The notes under the pieces were generated by a model. It was given only the letters and a program-made list of their open reading frames with translations, searched no databases and had not been told where the DNA came from. DNA of 34,288 nucleotides, taken from NCBI GenBank assembly GCA_016211195.1, contig JACQSS010000003.1, positions 1 through 34,288 on the forward strand, written 5' to 3'. Origin of the DNA: Candidatus Woesearchaeota archaeon. Its GTDB lineage: Archaea; Nanobdellota; Nanobdellia; Woesearchaeales; JAGVYF01. The translations under genes were made by a program, and so were the position numbers. Below are positions 8,196-17,939 of this stretch, in pieces. Positions within the stretch are counted from its first letter, which is position 1. Every line of letters starts with the position of its first letter.

Positions 8196-10203
8196 GCCGC
8201 CCACCTCGCTGGACGCCCTGTACCTCGGCTGTTTCTGGAAGCAACGGGAGCTCTGTGGTCTCAATAATCCGGTTGCATGTGACACCTTTGTTGCTGCGGA
8301 GACAAATCTTGTCATAGAAATTATTGCTGTACTGGACAATGCTCTGCTGGCCTCTGGCACTGGTGCGCTGCCCCTTGGGGATCTTTGCATCCTCGATGGA
8401 AAGACTTATGACCATGGTGCTCCCACGATACAGGTCAACATTAAATGTAATGCCCTCAACCTGTGCATCAACGAAATAATTCAGTTTATAGAGATACCCC
8501 TTCGTCTTGTTGGGATGAATCGTCGTCGTGCGTTCACCAGCAACATACGCCAGCAATGTCTTCAATCGAGTCTCGCTAACCAGAACGCCTTCGTCACTGG
8601 TACGCTTGGTAAACTGGCCGCAATATCCAAAGCTGGGCTCACCGAGCAGGAGGCTGCCAAACTGAGAAGAGAAAAGCTTCTCAATAAAATCAAAATTCTT
8701 CACATTGAAGAATTCCGCAGACCGTGCAGCCAGATAGGCATTGTTCAGTGCAATGCCCAGGTTCGAGCGCTGGTATGCGCGCAAGGTCTCACCATAGGCC
8801 TGATTACATGCTGGGTCACTGGTGCAAGACGCAACAGTCCTGCATCCCTTGTCTCCGGCCCGGCAGGCATCAGACACAATTGTCTTGCCCACCCTGATAC
8901 GCATGTCCACTTTCTGGTACGTGCACAAATAATCGCGTGTCGGGTCACACACTTTTCCATGCGGAGTCACATATTCAATAACTGCAGACTGTTCGGGCAC
9001 AGGATTCCCCTCTGTATCGTACTTGGTGCGAGCAACTGGATAACCAGAGGTGTCATATTGCATAGAGAGAGATGGTTTCCCATTAACAAAATCTGTCCGG
9101 ATGTAATATTTGTTCCCTTTACCGTCAACAAGCTCTTCATCGGCTTGCGTCGGTATGCCTTGGGCATCGTTCTTCTCGACACTCTTGTGCGCCCCTCCTG
9201 AATCAGTCCAGCGCAGTTCCCGCTGCAGGTAGCCGACCTTACCCGGTTGCCGTTCAATGGCTGTTTTCTGCACGCCCTGCTCCGTGACAAGGCTGATGCG
9301 CTCGATTTCAGTCCCACCCCTAAGAACCCGGGCAGCACCATCCTCGATGACAATACTTCTGTCACCGGCAATTGCTGTACGTCCGTCAAAACGTGTTATA
9401 TCGGCACCATACGTCTGCTCAAGCGCCGCGGCAACATTTTCATTGACCGTGTAACCGTTGAGCAAGGCCTCTTTTTTCCCATCAGGTGATGTCCTTATTC
9501 CCCATGCAACATTGTTCACTGTCCGGGTGGCAACGAGCGCATCATCCTCAAGCTCATAGTGCACCTGATTGTTACGGTTGTCAACGAGCAAACCATCTTT
9601 TTCAACTGCGGTGAGCAAACCCGGCTGTGTTTTCCCGAATGATTGCAACAGCGCAAGCCCGTTCTGGGGATTCCTTTCAAGGACATAGGTCGCAGCGTCG
9701 GGACTAACAGGCACTGGCCGCTTGGCTGAAGGATCGTACAAGAGGGCTGTCACTTTCCGGTCTTGCTGGTAGGGCATGCGCAGGACACGGCCATCATCAT
9801 CAGCATACAATTTCTCAATCAATTCCCCCTTACCATTATGGGTCTCGATGTACTGGTTCTTGGCATCTGCCACCGCCCCTTTGTCACGAACAGTCCTGAG
9901 CCCGACAAGCTCGGCATAGACACTACCATCCGGATTATAGGCAATGAGATTGCCATCAGTGTATCGCACTTTCCGGGACATGATATCCTTTTTCGCTGTC
10001 GGCACCAATGCATAGCTCGCCTGGCCTTTGTCATCGAGCGGAATCTTTGCAAGAAAATAGGGCTCGGTGACGCGTGGGGACTGGGGTGTCCCTTTTTCAT
10101 TGAAATAGGTGAGCGGCACTTCCTTATACTGCTGGTCAAATGCAGCAAATACCATAGGCAGAAGAATGGTGACAAAAAAAATGATGAGAAGCGCGTGTTT
10201 CAT
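8185..10203 (-). CDS. Large exported protein with YD-like repeats and Cys-rich C-terminal region
   Basis: The 672-residue product starts with a signal peptide (MKHALLIIFFVTILLPMVFAAF) directly at the ATG, overlapping the upstream stop as ATGA. The N-terminal half has short beta repeats of the kind Y-x-x-D-G-N-x-x-x-Y (YTDGNLIAYNPDGSVYAEL, YDTSGYPVARTKYDTEGNPV) that recall YD/RHS-type strands, but no RHS core or toxin end is seen. The C-terminal third carries clustered Cys (CDPTRDYLC, CRAGDKGC, CTSDPAC) likely paired outside the cell. No catalytic motif is recognised. The context suggests a subunit of the same surface assembly as its neighbours. Confidence 0.6.
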   Translation of the reverse strand: MKHALLIIFFVTILLPMVFAAFDQQYKEVPLTYFNEKGTPQSPRVTEPYFLAKIPLDDKGQASYALVPTAKKDIMSRKVRYTDGNLIAYNPDGSVYAELVGLRTVRDKGAVADAKNQYIETHNGKGELIEKLYADDDGRVLRMPYQQDRKVTALLYDPSAKRPVPVSPDAATYVLERNPQNGLALLQSFGKTQPGLLTAVEKDGLLVDNRNNQVHYELEDDALVATRTVNNVAWGIRTSPDGKKEALLNGYTVNENVAAALEQTYGADITRFDGRTAIAGDRSIVIEDGAARVLRGGTEIERISLVTEQGVQKTAIERQPGKVGYLQRELRWTDSGGAHKSVEKNDAQGIPTQADEELVDGKGNKYYIRTDFVNGKPSLSMQYDTSGYPVARTKYDTEGNPVPEQSAVIEYVTPHGKVCDPTRDYLCTYQKVDMRIRVGKTIVSDACRAGDKGCRTVASCTSDPACNQAYGETLRAYQRSNLGIALNNAYLAARSAEFFNVKNFDFIEKLFSSQFGSLLLGEPSFGYCGQFTKRTSDEGVLVSETRLKTLLAYVAGERTTTIHPNKTKGYLYKLNYFVDAQVEGITFNVDLYRGSTMVISLSIEDAKIPKGQRTSARGQQSIVQYSNNFYDKICLRSNKGVTCNRIIETTELPLLPETAEVQGVQRGGRRAF

Positions 10204-13187
10204 TCCATATCCACCTTTGCACAGACATCCTGTGAACGCCCCTGACGGAGCAGGTCGTTCTGGAATTGCCCAAAGGACTGGAATTGCGTGACCAGTGACA
10301 ATGCCTGTGGCATTGTCCGTGCAATTGCACACATCATGCCATCAGATCCAAGACCAGCATACCGCTGCTCGCAAGCAAATGATCCAAGACCAAAGACCAT
10401 AGACAGGGGATTAGCGAAAATCGTCTTCATGTAAATGGCCATGCGCTTGACCACGTGCGCAAAGGGGATGAGGTCAAACACCTGCCCATAAAGGAAACGG
10501 CATTTGAGATACTCATGCTGGTTCACGCAGTATTGCATCGGCACACCTTGACTGACCTGATTTTGGAGACAATCGACGTAGATGCACTGGAGCTGCTTAT
10601 ATTTATTGAGGTTATACAGGACACCGGGAATACAACCGGTAGCCATGCTGAGGAAGAGATTATCCTTCGGATTTTGCGGCCAAGCAGTTGCCCCAAGATG
10701 CCGTTGCTTGCTAAATTCCGGTTCTTTGATAAGGTTGTTGTACCATGACCCAAAGAGCGTCTTATCGCATGAGAGGTATTGACAATACTTGAACATGGTA
10801 TTGAACATGGATCCGCTGGACTGGGCAGCCAGCCCTGCACTTTGGCTGAGGAGTGCACCGCTTGCCCCCCCACCCATGAGCCCAAAGCCGCCTAATGCGC
10901 CACTCAATGCACCGGATGAAAACAGATTGAGGCCAGAGCAAATCTGCTCAGCGATCTTATAGAGTTGCTCAAGGGGCTTGAAGATTTTGCGTAGACCGTA
11001 GAGATCCCAGTTTTTGGCATCATCAATTTTCTGCCGAAGTGTGTCATCCAGTGGACCTAATGAAGAAACGAGCGGGAGTTCTAACGGGATGGTGATTTCC
11101 TGCGGCTGCGTCAGACGCTCCTCATTGATAACACTGACAAGAGATGCTGTGCATGTTGCCCGCAGCCGTGCAAGGGATGTATCAGCAGCAAGCGGACCAA
11201 CAGTTGCCTGCAGCGTCAGTGTCTTGTCCGCAGCGGACAGAATGCGCACCGTCGAGAATCCGTTGTTGTCTACACAGTTGGTAATGCCGCCATCAATGAT
11301 TTTTGCATTGTCCGGACCAGCAAGCGGCACAGTGAAATAGACACGTTGCTCGAAGAAGAGCGTGTCCCTGTCCAGCACCTTTGGCATAGGGGTGGGTTTC
11401 CCTGCAGTGGACCAATAATTCTTCTTTTCCTTCTCTGCAGCAAGGACATCAACAATGAGAGTCTTATTGATGCTGTTGCCCCCGAGGTCATGGAAAAGCA
11501 GTGTTATCCGTGCACTCCGGATAGGCCCGGGCAGCAGCCTGCCGAGCTGGTTCCATGAACAGAGATGCATATTGTCCTGCGGGATGCATTCAATGGAAAC
11601 CGGGTCAGCGATGCCCAACACAGACTGCACATAAGCAGTTCCTCTAATGTTCGTGTCATCTTTGATGACCGCTGCAATGGATAAAGGACTACCCTCAAGC
11701 AAAAGGCCTTCTTTGTCGCTTGACACATTGGCTGTCAAGAGAACGGGAGGCTCGGCATCGACAACAACGCGCTTGACAGGATTACCGGAGAATGTATTCC
11801 CTGCATCGTCAGTCGATAAAGACGGAATAGTCATGGTCAACGTGCGCAGGTGCGGGCCGAGGGCATCAACATGGTGCCAGAGGCAGGTCCAACTGCTGCC
11901 GCGGCCTGTGCAGTTGTCAGCCCACAACACGCCGTAGGCGGGAGATAACTCATGAGCACCAATGCCCACACGATAGCGCGGTTCACCGCCGATAAAGGCA
12001 AACGGCGTGAAGCCTGAGCCCCGCTCTTCGATATCAGCACGAATGGTATTATCCTTGGGTGAGACATAACAAATGTCATTTTTGCAGCCACTGGTCGTCC
12101 ATTGCTTCAGCACTGGCTTGTCCGTATCAAGCCGCAGCTGGAGCGTTACCTGTTTCGTGCTTGTCCTGCCGACCATATCCGTAGCATTGACTTGGATAGA
12201 GAGTGTTCCTTTATCGGGCAAAATATAAATGTCTTTCCAGACGCATTCAAACCGGTCTGATGCCATGCGGGCGCAGGAAGCCTGCTTTTCCTTGTAACTA
12301 CCTTGGAATTCAGGTAGCCTGTTAAGAGCTGACAGATCAGCCTGCACTGACGCAAGGTCATGGTCTTTAACCATGATGTTCAGCCATGCACTTCTGACGC
12401 CATCTTCACCGATGAATTGCACAGGCTGGCCATCGAGCAAAACCGAGATTTTCTCATTGATGACTGGTTCATGCCCATCAACAAAGAAAGGTGCACTGTC
12501 TTTTGTCACACCCTGATTGAAATAATCTATGGCACGGATTATGAATGTCCGTACGCCTTCTTCGGCAGCAGGCATGAACACGGTCTGGGACGCATGGCAA
12601 CCGGTGAGATTTTCAGCAACACGCTGGCCATCTATGTCAACTGCTTTGATGCCAGCACACTTCCCTTCACACCCGGGTGCAAGGCAGGCAATATCTTCGA
12701 TGGTCACCGTGATGCCCACATCGCCCTTATTCTGTCTGATGGCATCAATGAATATCTTCGGGGGTTGATTGTCATAAGTCAAAGACAATGACCGTTCATC
12801 CGCCAGTGCATTGGTATCAGTGTAGAGCTGCACAGCGAATGGATAGACTTTTGCTTCATCATCGATGGTATTCTCATGGGTCTTGTATGTGCATCGTGTG
12901 TACCCATCTGCGAGCCGCACACAATCCGTGAATGGTGTCAACCGCCCCTCCGCACGTATCTTAAACTGTTCTGGTGCCAGGTCATTGTCTCCGGTCAACC
13001 TGCCTTCTGCAGTAATGATTGTCTGATCATGCACAACCTTTCGGTACCCCTCGAGATTATCCAGACCAGAGACACTTGCCTTACGAAGCTCAGCCCAGAC
13101 CACTGCACTGTGGACGGGCAGTGTAAGGATAAGAAGTACCAAAAACAATGCTCTTTTTGCTGGTTTCACGAGGTGGGTTGATGTCAT
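10200..13187 (-). CDS. Very large exported protein with Ig-like repeats and Cys-rich C-terminus
   Basis: The 995-residue product has a signal or anchor segment near the N-terminus (ALFLVLLILTLPVHSAVVWA). It then has several Ig-like beta-sandwich units, marked by recurring hinge phrases (DNQPPKIFIDAI, DTDKPVLKQW, DAEPPVLLTAN), over about residues 60-600. A Gly/Ala/Ser-rich hydrophobic stretch (GALSGALGGFGLMGGGASG) near 740 is followed by a Cys-rich C-terminal domain (KYCQYLSC, CIYVDC, YCVNQHEYLKC). The glycine stretch could insert in a membrane. The family is not recognised by name. The ATG overlaps the upstream stop as ATGA. Likely a stalk or adhesin-like structural component. Confidence 0.65.
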   Translation of the reverse strand: MTSTHLVKPAKRALFLVLLILTLPVHSAVVWAELRKASVSGLDNLEGYRKVVHDQTIITAEGRLTGDNDLAPEQFKIRAEGRLTPFTDCVRLADGYTRCTYKTHENTIDDEAKVYPFAVQLYTDTNALADERSLSLTYDNQPPKIFIDAIRQNKGDVGITVTIEDIACLAPGCEGKCAGIKAVDIDGQRVAENLTGCHASQTVFMPAAEEGVRTFIIRAIDYFNQGVTKDSAPFFVDGHEPVINEKISVLLDGQPVQFIGEDGVRSAWLNIMVKDHDLASVQADLSALNRLPEFQGSYKEKQASCARMASDRFECVWKDIYILPDKGTLSIQVNATDMVGRTSTKQVTLQLRLDTDKPVLKQWTTSGCKNDICYVSPKDNTIRADIEERGSGFTPFAFIGGEPRYRVGIGAHELSPAYGVLWADNCTGRGSSWTCLWHHVDALGPHLRTLTMTIPSLSTDDAGNTFSGNPVKRVVVDAEPPVLLTANVSSDKEGLLLEGSPLSIAAVIKDDTNIRGTAYVQSVLGIADPVSIECIPQDNMHLCSWNQLGRLLPGPIRSARITLLFHDLGGNSINKTLIVDVLAAEKEKKNYWSTAGKPTPMPKVLDRDTLFFEQRVYFTVPLAGPDNAKIIDGGITNCVDNNGFSTVRILSAADKTLTLQATVGPLAADTSLARLRATCTASLVSVINEERLTQPQEITIPLELPLVSSLGPLDDTLRQKIDDAKNWDLYGLRKIFKPLEQLYKIAEQICSGLNLFSSGALSGALGGFGLMGGGASGALLSQSAGLAAQSSGSMFNTMFKYCQYLSCDKTLFGSWYNNLIKEPEFSKQRHLGATAWPQNPKDNLFLSMATGCIPGVLYNLNKYKQLQCIYVDCLQNQVSQGVPMQYCVNQHEYLKCRFLYGQVFDLIPFAHVVKRMAIYMKTIFANPLSMVFGLGSFACEQRYAGLGSDGMMCAIARTMPQALSLVTQFQSFGQFQNDLLRQGRSQDVCAKVDME

Positions 13188-15175
13188 GATGGGAAAACCC
13201 CGCTAAGATCCACAAAAATATCGTCATAGGAAGGCGATTGCAGCTTATCATAGGCAATTGCCGGCGCATACAGTGTAATAGGTTTGCGTGCCTGTGTCTC
13301 TTCGGGTGTGAGGGTCAGCTTCGTCTCGATCATCAACGGTGGTGCCTCCAATGTAAGCGGTTCTTCTGGAATCGTAAAACAAGACTGCTCCTTTTGCAGG
13401 CCGAGGAATCCTCCGCCAGTCTCAAGACATTGCTGCTTCGGCAAGAGCGTCACATTGACTGCCTGCATCCTGATGACCCGGACATCATAGTGCCCGGGAG
13501 CAAGCATAACGTCTTGTTCATCGCCGAATTGAGCCACCTGTTGGAAGGGGCCTTCACCATCTTCCTGATGACGGTCAAAGAAGATGAGCACTGACTCTGA
13601 CTGAGTCAATGTCCCTTCACCGGCAACCCGCCATATCGGGTCGCGGACAAGCTGTCGTGTCCTGACTGAGAGATGCACTTTTTTGGCCCGGGCCATGGTA
13701 ATTGTTTCATGTGTCTCTTCGTCAAGTCGGATGGTAAGGGGAATGGCAACACTGACTGCATCGGGAACCATGACTGACACGAGTCCCACACCGACGGGAA
13801 ATGGAACATTGAGCACTCCACGCTCATCAGTCACGCCGAGGGAACAGCTTTCGCCTACACTGAATGTGACCACTGCATCCGGGATCGGCTCGCCGGACAT
13901 ATCCTGTACAGTAATTGTTGTATTACGGGTATTGCGTTGAGCGATGTCACAGAGCATCCCTTCATCGAAGGTGCCACCCTCTGGCTGAGCCGATACATTC
14001 ATCGGACCGTTAGCGCGGACATTGCCTTCCAACGCAAAGAAAAAGCTCAAGCCATCCCCACCAAATGCACCCTCATCATACAATTCAACAAGGGTGGGGA
14101 ATGAAAAATCATAGACCGTTGAATACCGCTGCACGACTAATGGAATAGGCAGCACCTGGGGAGATGCCTGCTCCGGCATAACAACGCCGCCCTTGTCATT
14201 GAGCGCCAGAAAGACAGGCCATGTCGGAAAATACTGAAAGTGCGTCTGGTACGGCATTGCCTTCGTCATGGGGATAATGAATGAATCATAGAACCGCGAA
14301 AGCACTGCCTGATAGGGCACTTTCACTTGTTTGTGCAAGACGTTGCGTGCGCCTTGTGCCCGCAGAAGGTGGATGTACGAGGACAGGACATTTTCCAGCA
14401 TGGCTTTCACATCAGAAGACAGCCAGAAAAGCGGTTTTGCCGTAAATACGGTCTCTGACACTGGAGGCAGCTTCTTTCTGTCGAGCCCAGAATATGCTGT
14501 CACAAGTTCCATAGCTTGTATCTCGAGGAAGCGTTGATGCATCTCTTCGTCAGTGATAGCCTGTGCAGCAGTGTATAATGCTGGCAGATTAACATCTCCA
14601 CGACCATAGAACCGTGACAGATAATGGCTACGGCCATCAATCGTAATGGTTAGTGGATACAAGACATTGACATGCACGACATCCTGTATGGAGACTGTTA
14701 CCTCCGGACTTTTTTCAGCATAAGCACCCACCGGTGTACAATAATGGATGTTCTCTGCAATGTATGCAGCGAGCTGCTCCTCTGGAGATGGTGGCGTGAA
14801 TTGCTGGAATTCGCATGTGCTGCACATATTTGGAGACGAGAGATACCACCAGTACGGCACAATCCATCCCGGAGCAACAGACAATGCAGTGCCTTCAGTC
14901 GGTGCTGCTGGAACAGAAAGGAAACTGGAACCATTGAGGACCCCGCCCTGCTTCGCGAGCTGTGCAATTCCTCGTTTTATGGTCTGCTCGAGGCAACTGG
15001 TGACATACTGCTTGGCGGGCAGCACCTCCAAAGGAACGTCTTCCGCGTAGGGTGTGAACCGCTGTCGGAACAAGTCAGACAACTGAGCATAGAAGAGGAG
15101 CGTTGTGATGAACAGCAGGAGCAATCCAAGTATGATAAAGAGTGTTACCTGACCAGCCCTTCCCCCTCTTAGCAT
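13184..15175 (-). CDS. Membrane-anchored surface protein with pilin-like N-terminus, first gene of operon
   Basis: The 663-residue product opens MLRGGRAGQVTLFIILGLLL, a basic head then GQVTLFIILG and one long membrane helix, resembling class III (pilin/archaellin-type) signals often seen in DPANN surface proteins. After the anchor comes the C-L-x-Q-(7)-Q-L-A-K-x-G-G motif shared with 6670-7554. Around residues 430-510 there is a CNA-B/carboxypeptidase-regulatory-like beta domain (TITVQDMSGEPIPDAVVTF..TDERGVLNVPF). ATG 15175 is preferred to the TTG at 15181 because a TATA box is centred 27 bases upstream. No secretion ATPase or prepilin peptidase gene lies in this window, so assignment to a pilus is only suggestive. 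Confidence 0.68.
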   Translation of the reverse strand: MLRGGRAGQVTLFIILGLLLLFITTLLFYAQLSDLFRQRFTPYAEDVPLEVLPAKQYVTSCLEQTIKRGIAQLAKQGGVLNGSSFLSVPAAPTEGTALSVAPGWIVPYWWYLSSPNMCSTCEFQQFTPPSPEEQLAAYIAENIHYCTPVGAYAEKSPEVTVSIQDVVHVNVLYPLTITIDGRSHYLSRFYGRGDVNLPALYTAAQAITDEEMHQRFLEIQAMELVTAYSGLDRKKLPPVSETVFTAKPLFWLSSDVKAMLENVLSSYIHLLRAQGARNVLHKQVKVPYQAVLSRFYDSFIIPMTKAMPYQTHFQYFPTWPVFLALNDKGGVVMPEQASPQVLPIPLVVQRYSTVYDFSFPTLVELYDEGAFGGDGLSFFFALEGNVRANGPMNVSAQPEGGTFDEGMLCDIAQRNTRNTTITVQDMSGEPIPDAVVTFSVGESCSLGVTDERGVLNVPFPVGVGLVSVMVPDAVSVAIPLTIRLDEETHETITMARAKKVHLSVRTRQLVRDPIWRVAGEGTLTQSESVLIFFDRHQEDGEGPFQQVAQFGDEQDVMLAPGHYDVRVIRMQAVNVTLLPKQQCLETGGGFLGLQKEQSCFTIPEEPLTLEAPPLMIETKLTLTPEETQARKPITLYAPAIAYDKLQSPSYDDIFVDLSGVFPS

Positions 15176-15198
15176 GGACAAGGATGTCGGGTTTTTGC

Positions 15199-15206
15199 TA
15201 TATAAA
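15199..15206 (-). promoter_or_regulatory. TATA box of the six-gene surface operon
   Basis: TTTATATA on the minus strand, centred 27 bases upstream of ATG 15175. It predicts a leaderless transcript for 13184-15175 and, through the overlaps, all genes down to 6306. Confidence 0.65.
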
Positions 15207-15226
15207 TGTTGTGAGGGTGTGGTGCT

Positions 15227-15247
15227 CTGAAAAGTTCACGATGGCCA
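15227..15247 (+). repeat. Type A repeat fragment (left arm only)
   Basis: CTGAAAAGTTCACGATGGCC closely matches the left arm of complete type A copies (CTGAAAAGTTCACCATGGCC). It lies just beyond the metG stop codon, and no right arm or core follows. It is a decayed copy or the site left by an excision or recombination. Confidence 0.6.
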
Positions 15248-15248
15248 G

Positions 15249-17195
15249 TTACCTAATGGTTGCCTTTGCTTCGTCAACACCAGAGACAGTCACGGGCTTG
15301 CGGTGGACATGGAGTTCCTGCTGATCAAAGAGAACATGCCCATCCTTCACCGTGAGCTTGATTTTCGCGAATTCATCGTATGTGATCTGCGCATCGCCCA
15401 CGACAAATGTATCAAGCTCGACTTTGCTACCGGGCGGCGCACCGCAGGTCAATGGAATAACGTGTTTCCCGTCATCTGCTGCGAGCAGCATGCCCTGACT
15501 TTCCACGCCACGCAACATTGCAGGTTTAAGATTGGATACAACAATAATGATTCTCCCCAGTAATTGTGCTGCTGAATAATATGGCTTGAGCCCGGCAACG
15601 AGTTGGATTGACCTTCCAATGTCGACTTTAAGCAGGTACAGTTTGTCTGCATTAGGATGCGGAGAGACATCTGTTATCTTTCCCACAACCAGCGCCAGCG
15701 GAAATACCCTTGCTGCTGCGAATTCACGCTTGTGGAAAAGAATTTCCTGCGGCCCGAGTGTCGTCTTTGCCTTTGTCTTTCCCCACACGCAGTCCTTGAC
15801 AGTCACTTTGCTCACGCCAAGCGTCTTGCGCAAAGCTGCTGCTGCCTGTGGAATGAACGGCTCTGCGAGAATGCTGATGATGCGCAGGGCATCGGCTGCT
15901 GTATAAAGGATGACGGCCTGCTCGTCCTTGCTTTTTTTCCACGGCTCAGTCTCATTGAGGTGCTTATTGACCAGATGGATCGCTTCCCACAATTTTTCAA
16001 GCGCGACATTGAACTCATACCTGTTCATTGCTTCGTCCATTGACGCAACGAGTTCCGCTGCATCAAACAACTGGACTGGCTTTGCCTTTGGTACGCTGCC
16101 CCAGTTCTTGGTAATTAAAGTGCAGACACGTAACAGGAGGTTGCCCAAATCGTTTGCAAGTTCCGTATTGTTCCGCGCAACGAGGTCCTTTTCTGAGAAA
16201 TTCCCATCCTGTCCGGCAGAGGTGCTTCGCAGGAGATAATACCTCAGCACGTCTGCACTATACTTGTCCATGAGCTGTATCGGGTCAACGACATTCCCTT
16301 TTGATTTGGACATCTTTTCACCGGCTTCATCATTGATAAAGCCGTGGACGTAAATCTGGCGTGGAACAGGAATCCCTGCAGCGAGGAGGATGGCAGGCCA
16401 GATGACTGCATGGAACCACAGGATATCCTTGCCAATAACATGATGTGCCGGCCAATAGCGGACGAATTTTTCACCTGGGTAATCAATGGCAGAGATGTAA
16501 TTTACCAGCGCATCAAACCACACATAAATGACATGGCTTTTGTCAATGGGAAGAGGGATGCCCCAGGTAATGCCTGACCGCGACACGCACAAGTCGCGCA
16601 GCTCCTCGCCCTGAAGGCGGGAGAGAATCTCATTTCTTCGGGACTCTGGCCAAATGAAGGTGATATTTTTCTCGATATGCTCAAGAATCCTCTGCTTGTA
16701 CTTGCTCATGGCAAAGAAATAAGCATCTTCCTTCAACCACTTCACCTCACGTTTGCATTTGGGGCAATGGCCGACAACAAGGTCCTTTTCAGTATAGAAT
16801 GTTTCACAGGGCATGCAGTAGTGACCTTCATAAAATCCTTTGTAGATGTCGCCCTTCTTGTGCACCCGGGAGAAAATTTCTGTTGCAACAACTTTATGCC
16901 GATGTTGCGACGTGCGGATGAAATCATCATACGAAATGTCCAGTTTGTCTGCAAATTGTATGAAGTGGCGTGCCATCTCATCAACAAATTCTTGAGGGGT
17001 GAGCTTTTTTTCTTCGGCAGCAGTTGCCAGTTTTTGGCCATGCTCATCAGTCCCCGTAAGGAAAAACACATCAAAACCAAGCAGCCGCTTCCACCGGGCG
17101 AGCGCATCGGCTACCACTTTCTCGTACGCATGGCCTATATGCGGATAACTGTTCGGGTAATCGATAGCAGTTGTGATGTAAAATGTGCGCTTCAT
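15249..17195 (-). CDS. metG: Methionyl-tRNA synthetase with C-terminal tRNA-binding domain
   Basis: Class I aminoacyl-tRNA synthetase that charges tRNA-Met. The 648-residue product has the HIGH motif (19-22), a single four-Cys zinc knuckle in the connective domain (C126, C129, C143, C146), KMSKS (293-297), a helical anticodon-binding domain, and a fused C-terminal Trbp111/EMAPII-like OB fold from about residue 545 (LVVGKITDVSPHPNADKLY). The single knuckle and the short spacing between motifs resemble the bacterial-type MetG more than the two-knuckle archaeal form, which hints at transfer. This was judged by eye, without a tree. ATG 17195 has a TTTAAATA box centred about 27 bases upstream, inside the short gap after the traB gene. 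Confidence 0.95.
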   Translation of the reverse strand: MKRTFYITTAIDYPNSYPHIGHAYEKVVADALARWKRLLGFDVFFLTGTDEHGQKLATAAEEKKLTPQEFVDEMARHFIQFADKLDISYDDFIRTSQHRHKVVATEIFSRVHKKGDIYKGFYEGHYCMPCETFYTEKDLVVGHCPKCKREVKWLKEDAYFFAMSKYKQRILEHIEKNITFIWPESRRNEILSRLQGEELRDLCVSRSGITWGIPLPIDKSHVIYVWFDALVNYISAIDYPGEKFVRYWPAHHVIGKDILWFHAVIWPAILLAAGIPVPRQIYVHGFINDEAGEKMSKSKGNVVDPIQLMDKYSADVLRYYLLRSTSAGQDGNFSEKDLVARNNTELANDLGNLLLRVCTLITKNWGSVPKAKPVQLFDAAELVASMDEAMNRYEFNVALEKLWEAIHLVNKHLNETEPWKKSKDEQAVILYTAADALRIISILAEPFIPQAAAALRKTLGVSKVTVKDCVWGKTKAKTTLGPQEILFHKREFAAARVFPLALVVGKITDVSPHPNADKLYLLKVDIGRSIQLVAGLKPYYSAAQLLGRIIIVVSNLKPAMLRGVESQGMLLAADDGKHVIPLTCGAPPGSKVELDTFVVGDAQITYDEFAKIKLTVKDGHVLFDQQELHVHRKPVTVSGVDEAKATIR

Positions 17196-17218
17196 GCACG
17201 ACGAGGATTGTCTTGGGG

Positions 17219-17226
17219 TATTTAAA
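17219..17226 (-). promoter_or_regulatory. TATA box for metG
   Basis: TTTAAATA on the minus strand, centred 27-28 bases upstream of the metG ATG, in the 33-base gap after the traB stop. It indicates metG has its own promoter. Confidence 0.6.
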
Positions 17227-17228
17227 GG

Positions 17229-17939
17229 TTACACCAGGAATTCGACCTGATGATCCTCAATGCGCCGGACAAGGTTGACAAGCTCATCCTCATGACCAGC
17301 CCCGACGACAGCCACAATCTTTTTACCGGGATTAAGCTCAATGAGCTCATAGAGCTTGCGTGCCATATACTGGTTACGTTCCGTTATCAGGACGCGATAG
17401 AGGTTTGGATATCGTTCCCGGACATTTTCAATCAGTTTCTTGATAAGGCGCCGTGGAGGCACTCTTGACAAGTCAATTTCTTCTATGCCCAATTTTTTCA
17501 TTTCCTGTTGACGGAAAAAGAAGCTCTTCACCACATCGACGACCAAGCGCCACTTCTCTCTTGCTGTGAAAGCTTGGGAAAATTTGCGCAATGTCACATC
17601 GATATCCTGATCGATGAGCGCCAGCTGAATGCCATAATTCTGAGCGAGCTCAATCGCCGTAAGCATGTCTGTCCCGGGCGACACACCAACATACTTCCCC
17701 AGCCGTCGCTGCACGTAACTGCCAAGCAAGCCAAAGACATAGCCCTTCATGCCGACCTTCCTGAGCCGTGCGAAACTCACTTTAGGCTTACCCTTTGCCA
17801 GCAGTCCAAGAAACCGTTTTTTGTCAAGCTCAACTGCGATGATATCAGGACGCTCAACTTCAATGATGCGCGTGACTGCCTTGATGCTCTCCCGCGAAAT
17901 GTGCGACGTTCCAACAATGATCAGGTTTTTGTATCTCAT
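17229..17939 (-). CDS. TraB/TIKI family protein
   Basis: The 236-residue product is a clearer TraB family member than 2761-3327. It has IIVGTSHIS at residues 7-15, the acidic IIAVELDKKRF segment, a middle helical part with a basic patch (RREKW-like), a conserved RNQYMARKL arginine-rich helix and a late VVGAGHEDEL motif. Related proteins include enterococcal TraB/PrgY (pheromone shutdown) and animal TIKI proteases; the archaeal role is not established. No C-terminal membrane helices are present, unlike longer family members. It overlaps the NSUN gene as ATGA and is probably co-transcribed with it. Confidence 0.82.
   Translation of the reverse strand: MRYKNLIIVGTSHISRESIKAVTRIIEVERPDIIAVELDKKRFLGLLAKGKPKVSFARLRKVGMKGYVFGLLGSYVQRRLGKYVGVSPGTDMLTAIELAQNYGIQLALIDQDIDVTLRKFSQAFTAREKWRLVVDVVKSFFFRQQEMKKLGIEEIDLSRVPPRRLIKKLIENVRERYPNLYRVLITERNQYMARKLYELIELNPGKKIVAVVGAGHEDELVNLVRRIEDHQVEFLV

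Noticed and set aside
8185-10203. RHS/YD toxin
   Set aside because: A few YD-like strands are present, but there is no RHS core signature or toxin domain, and no immunity gene follows.
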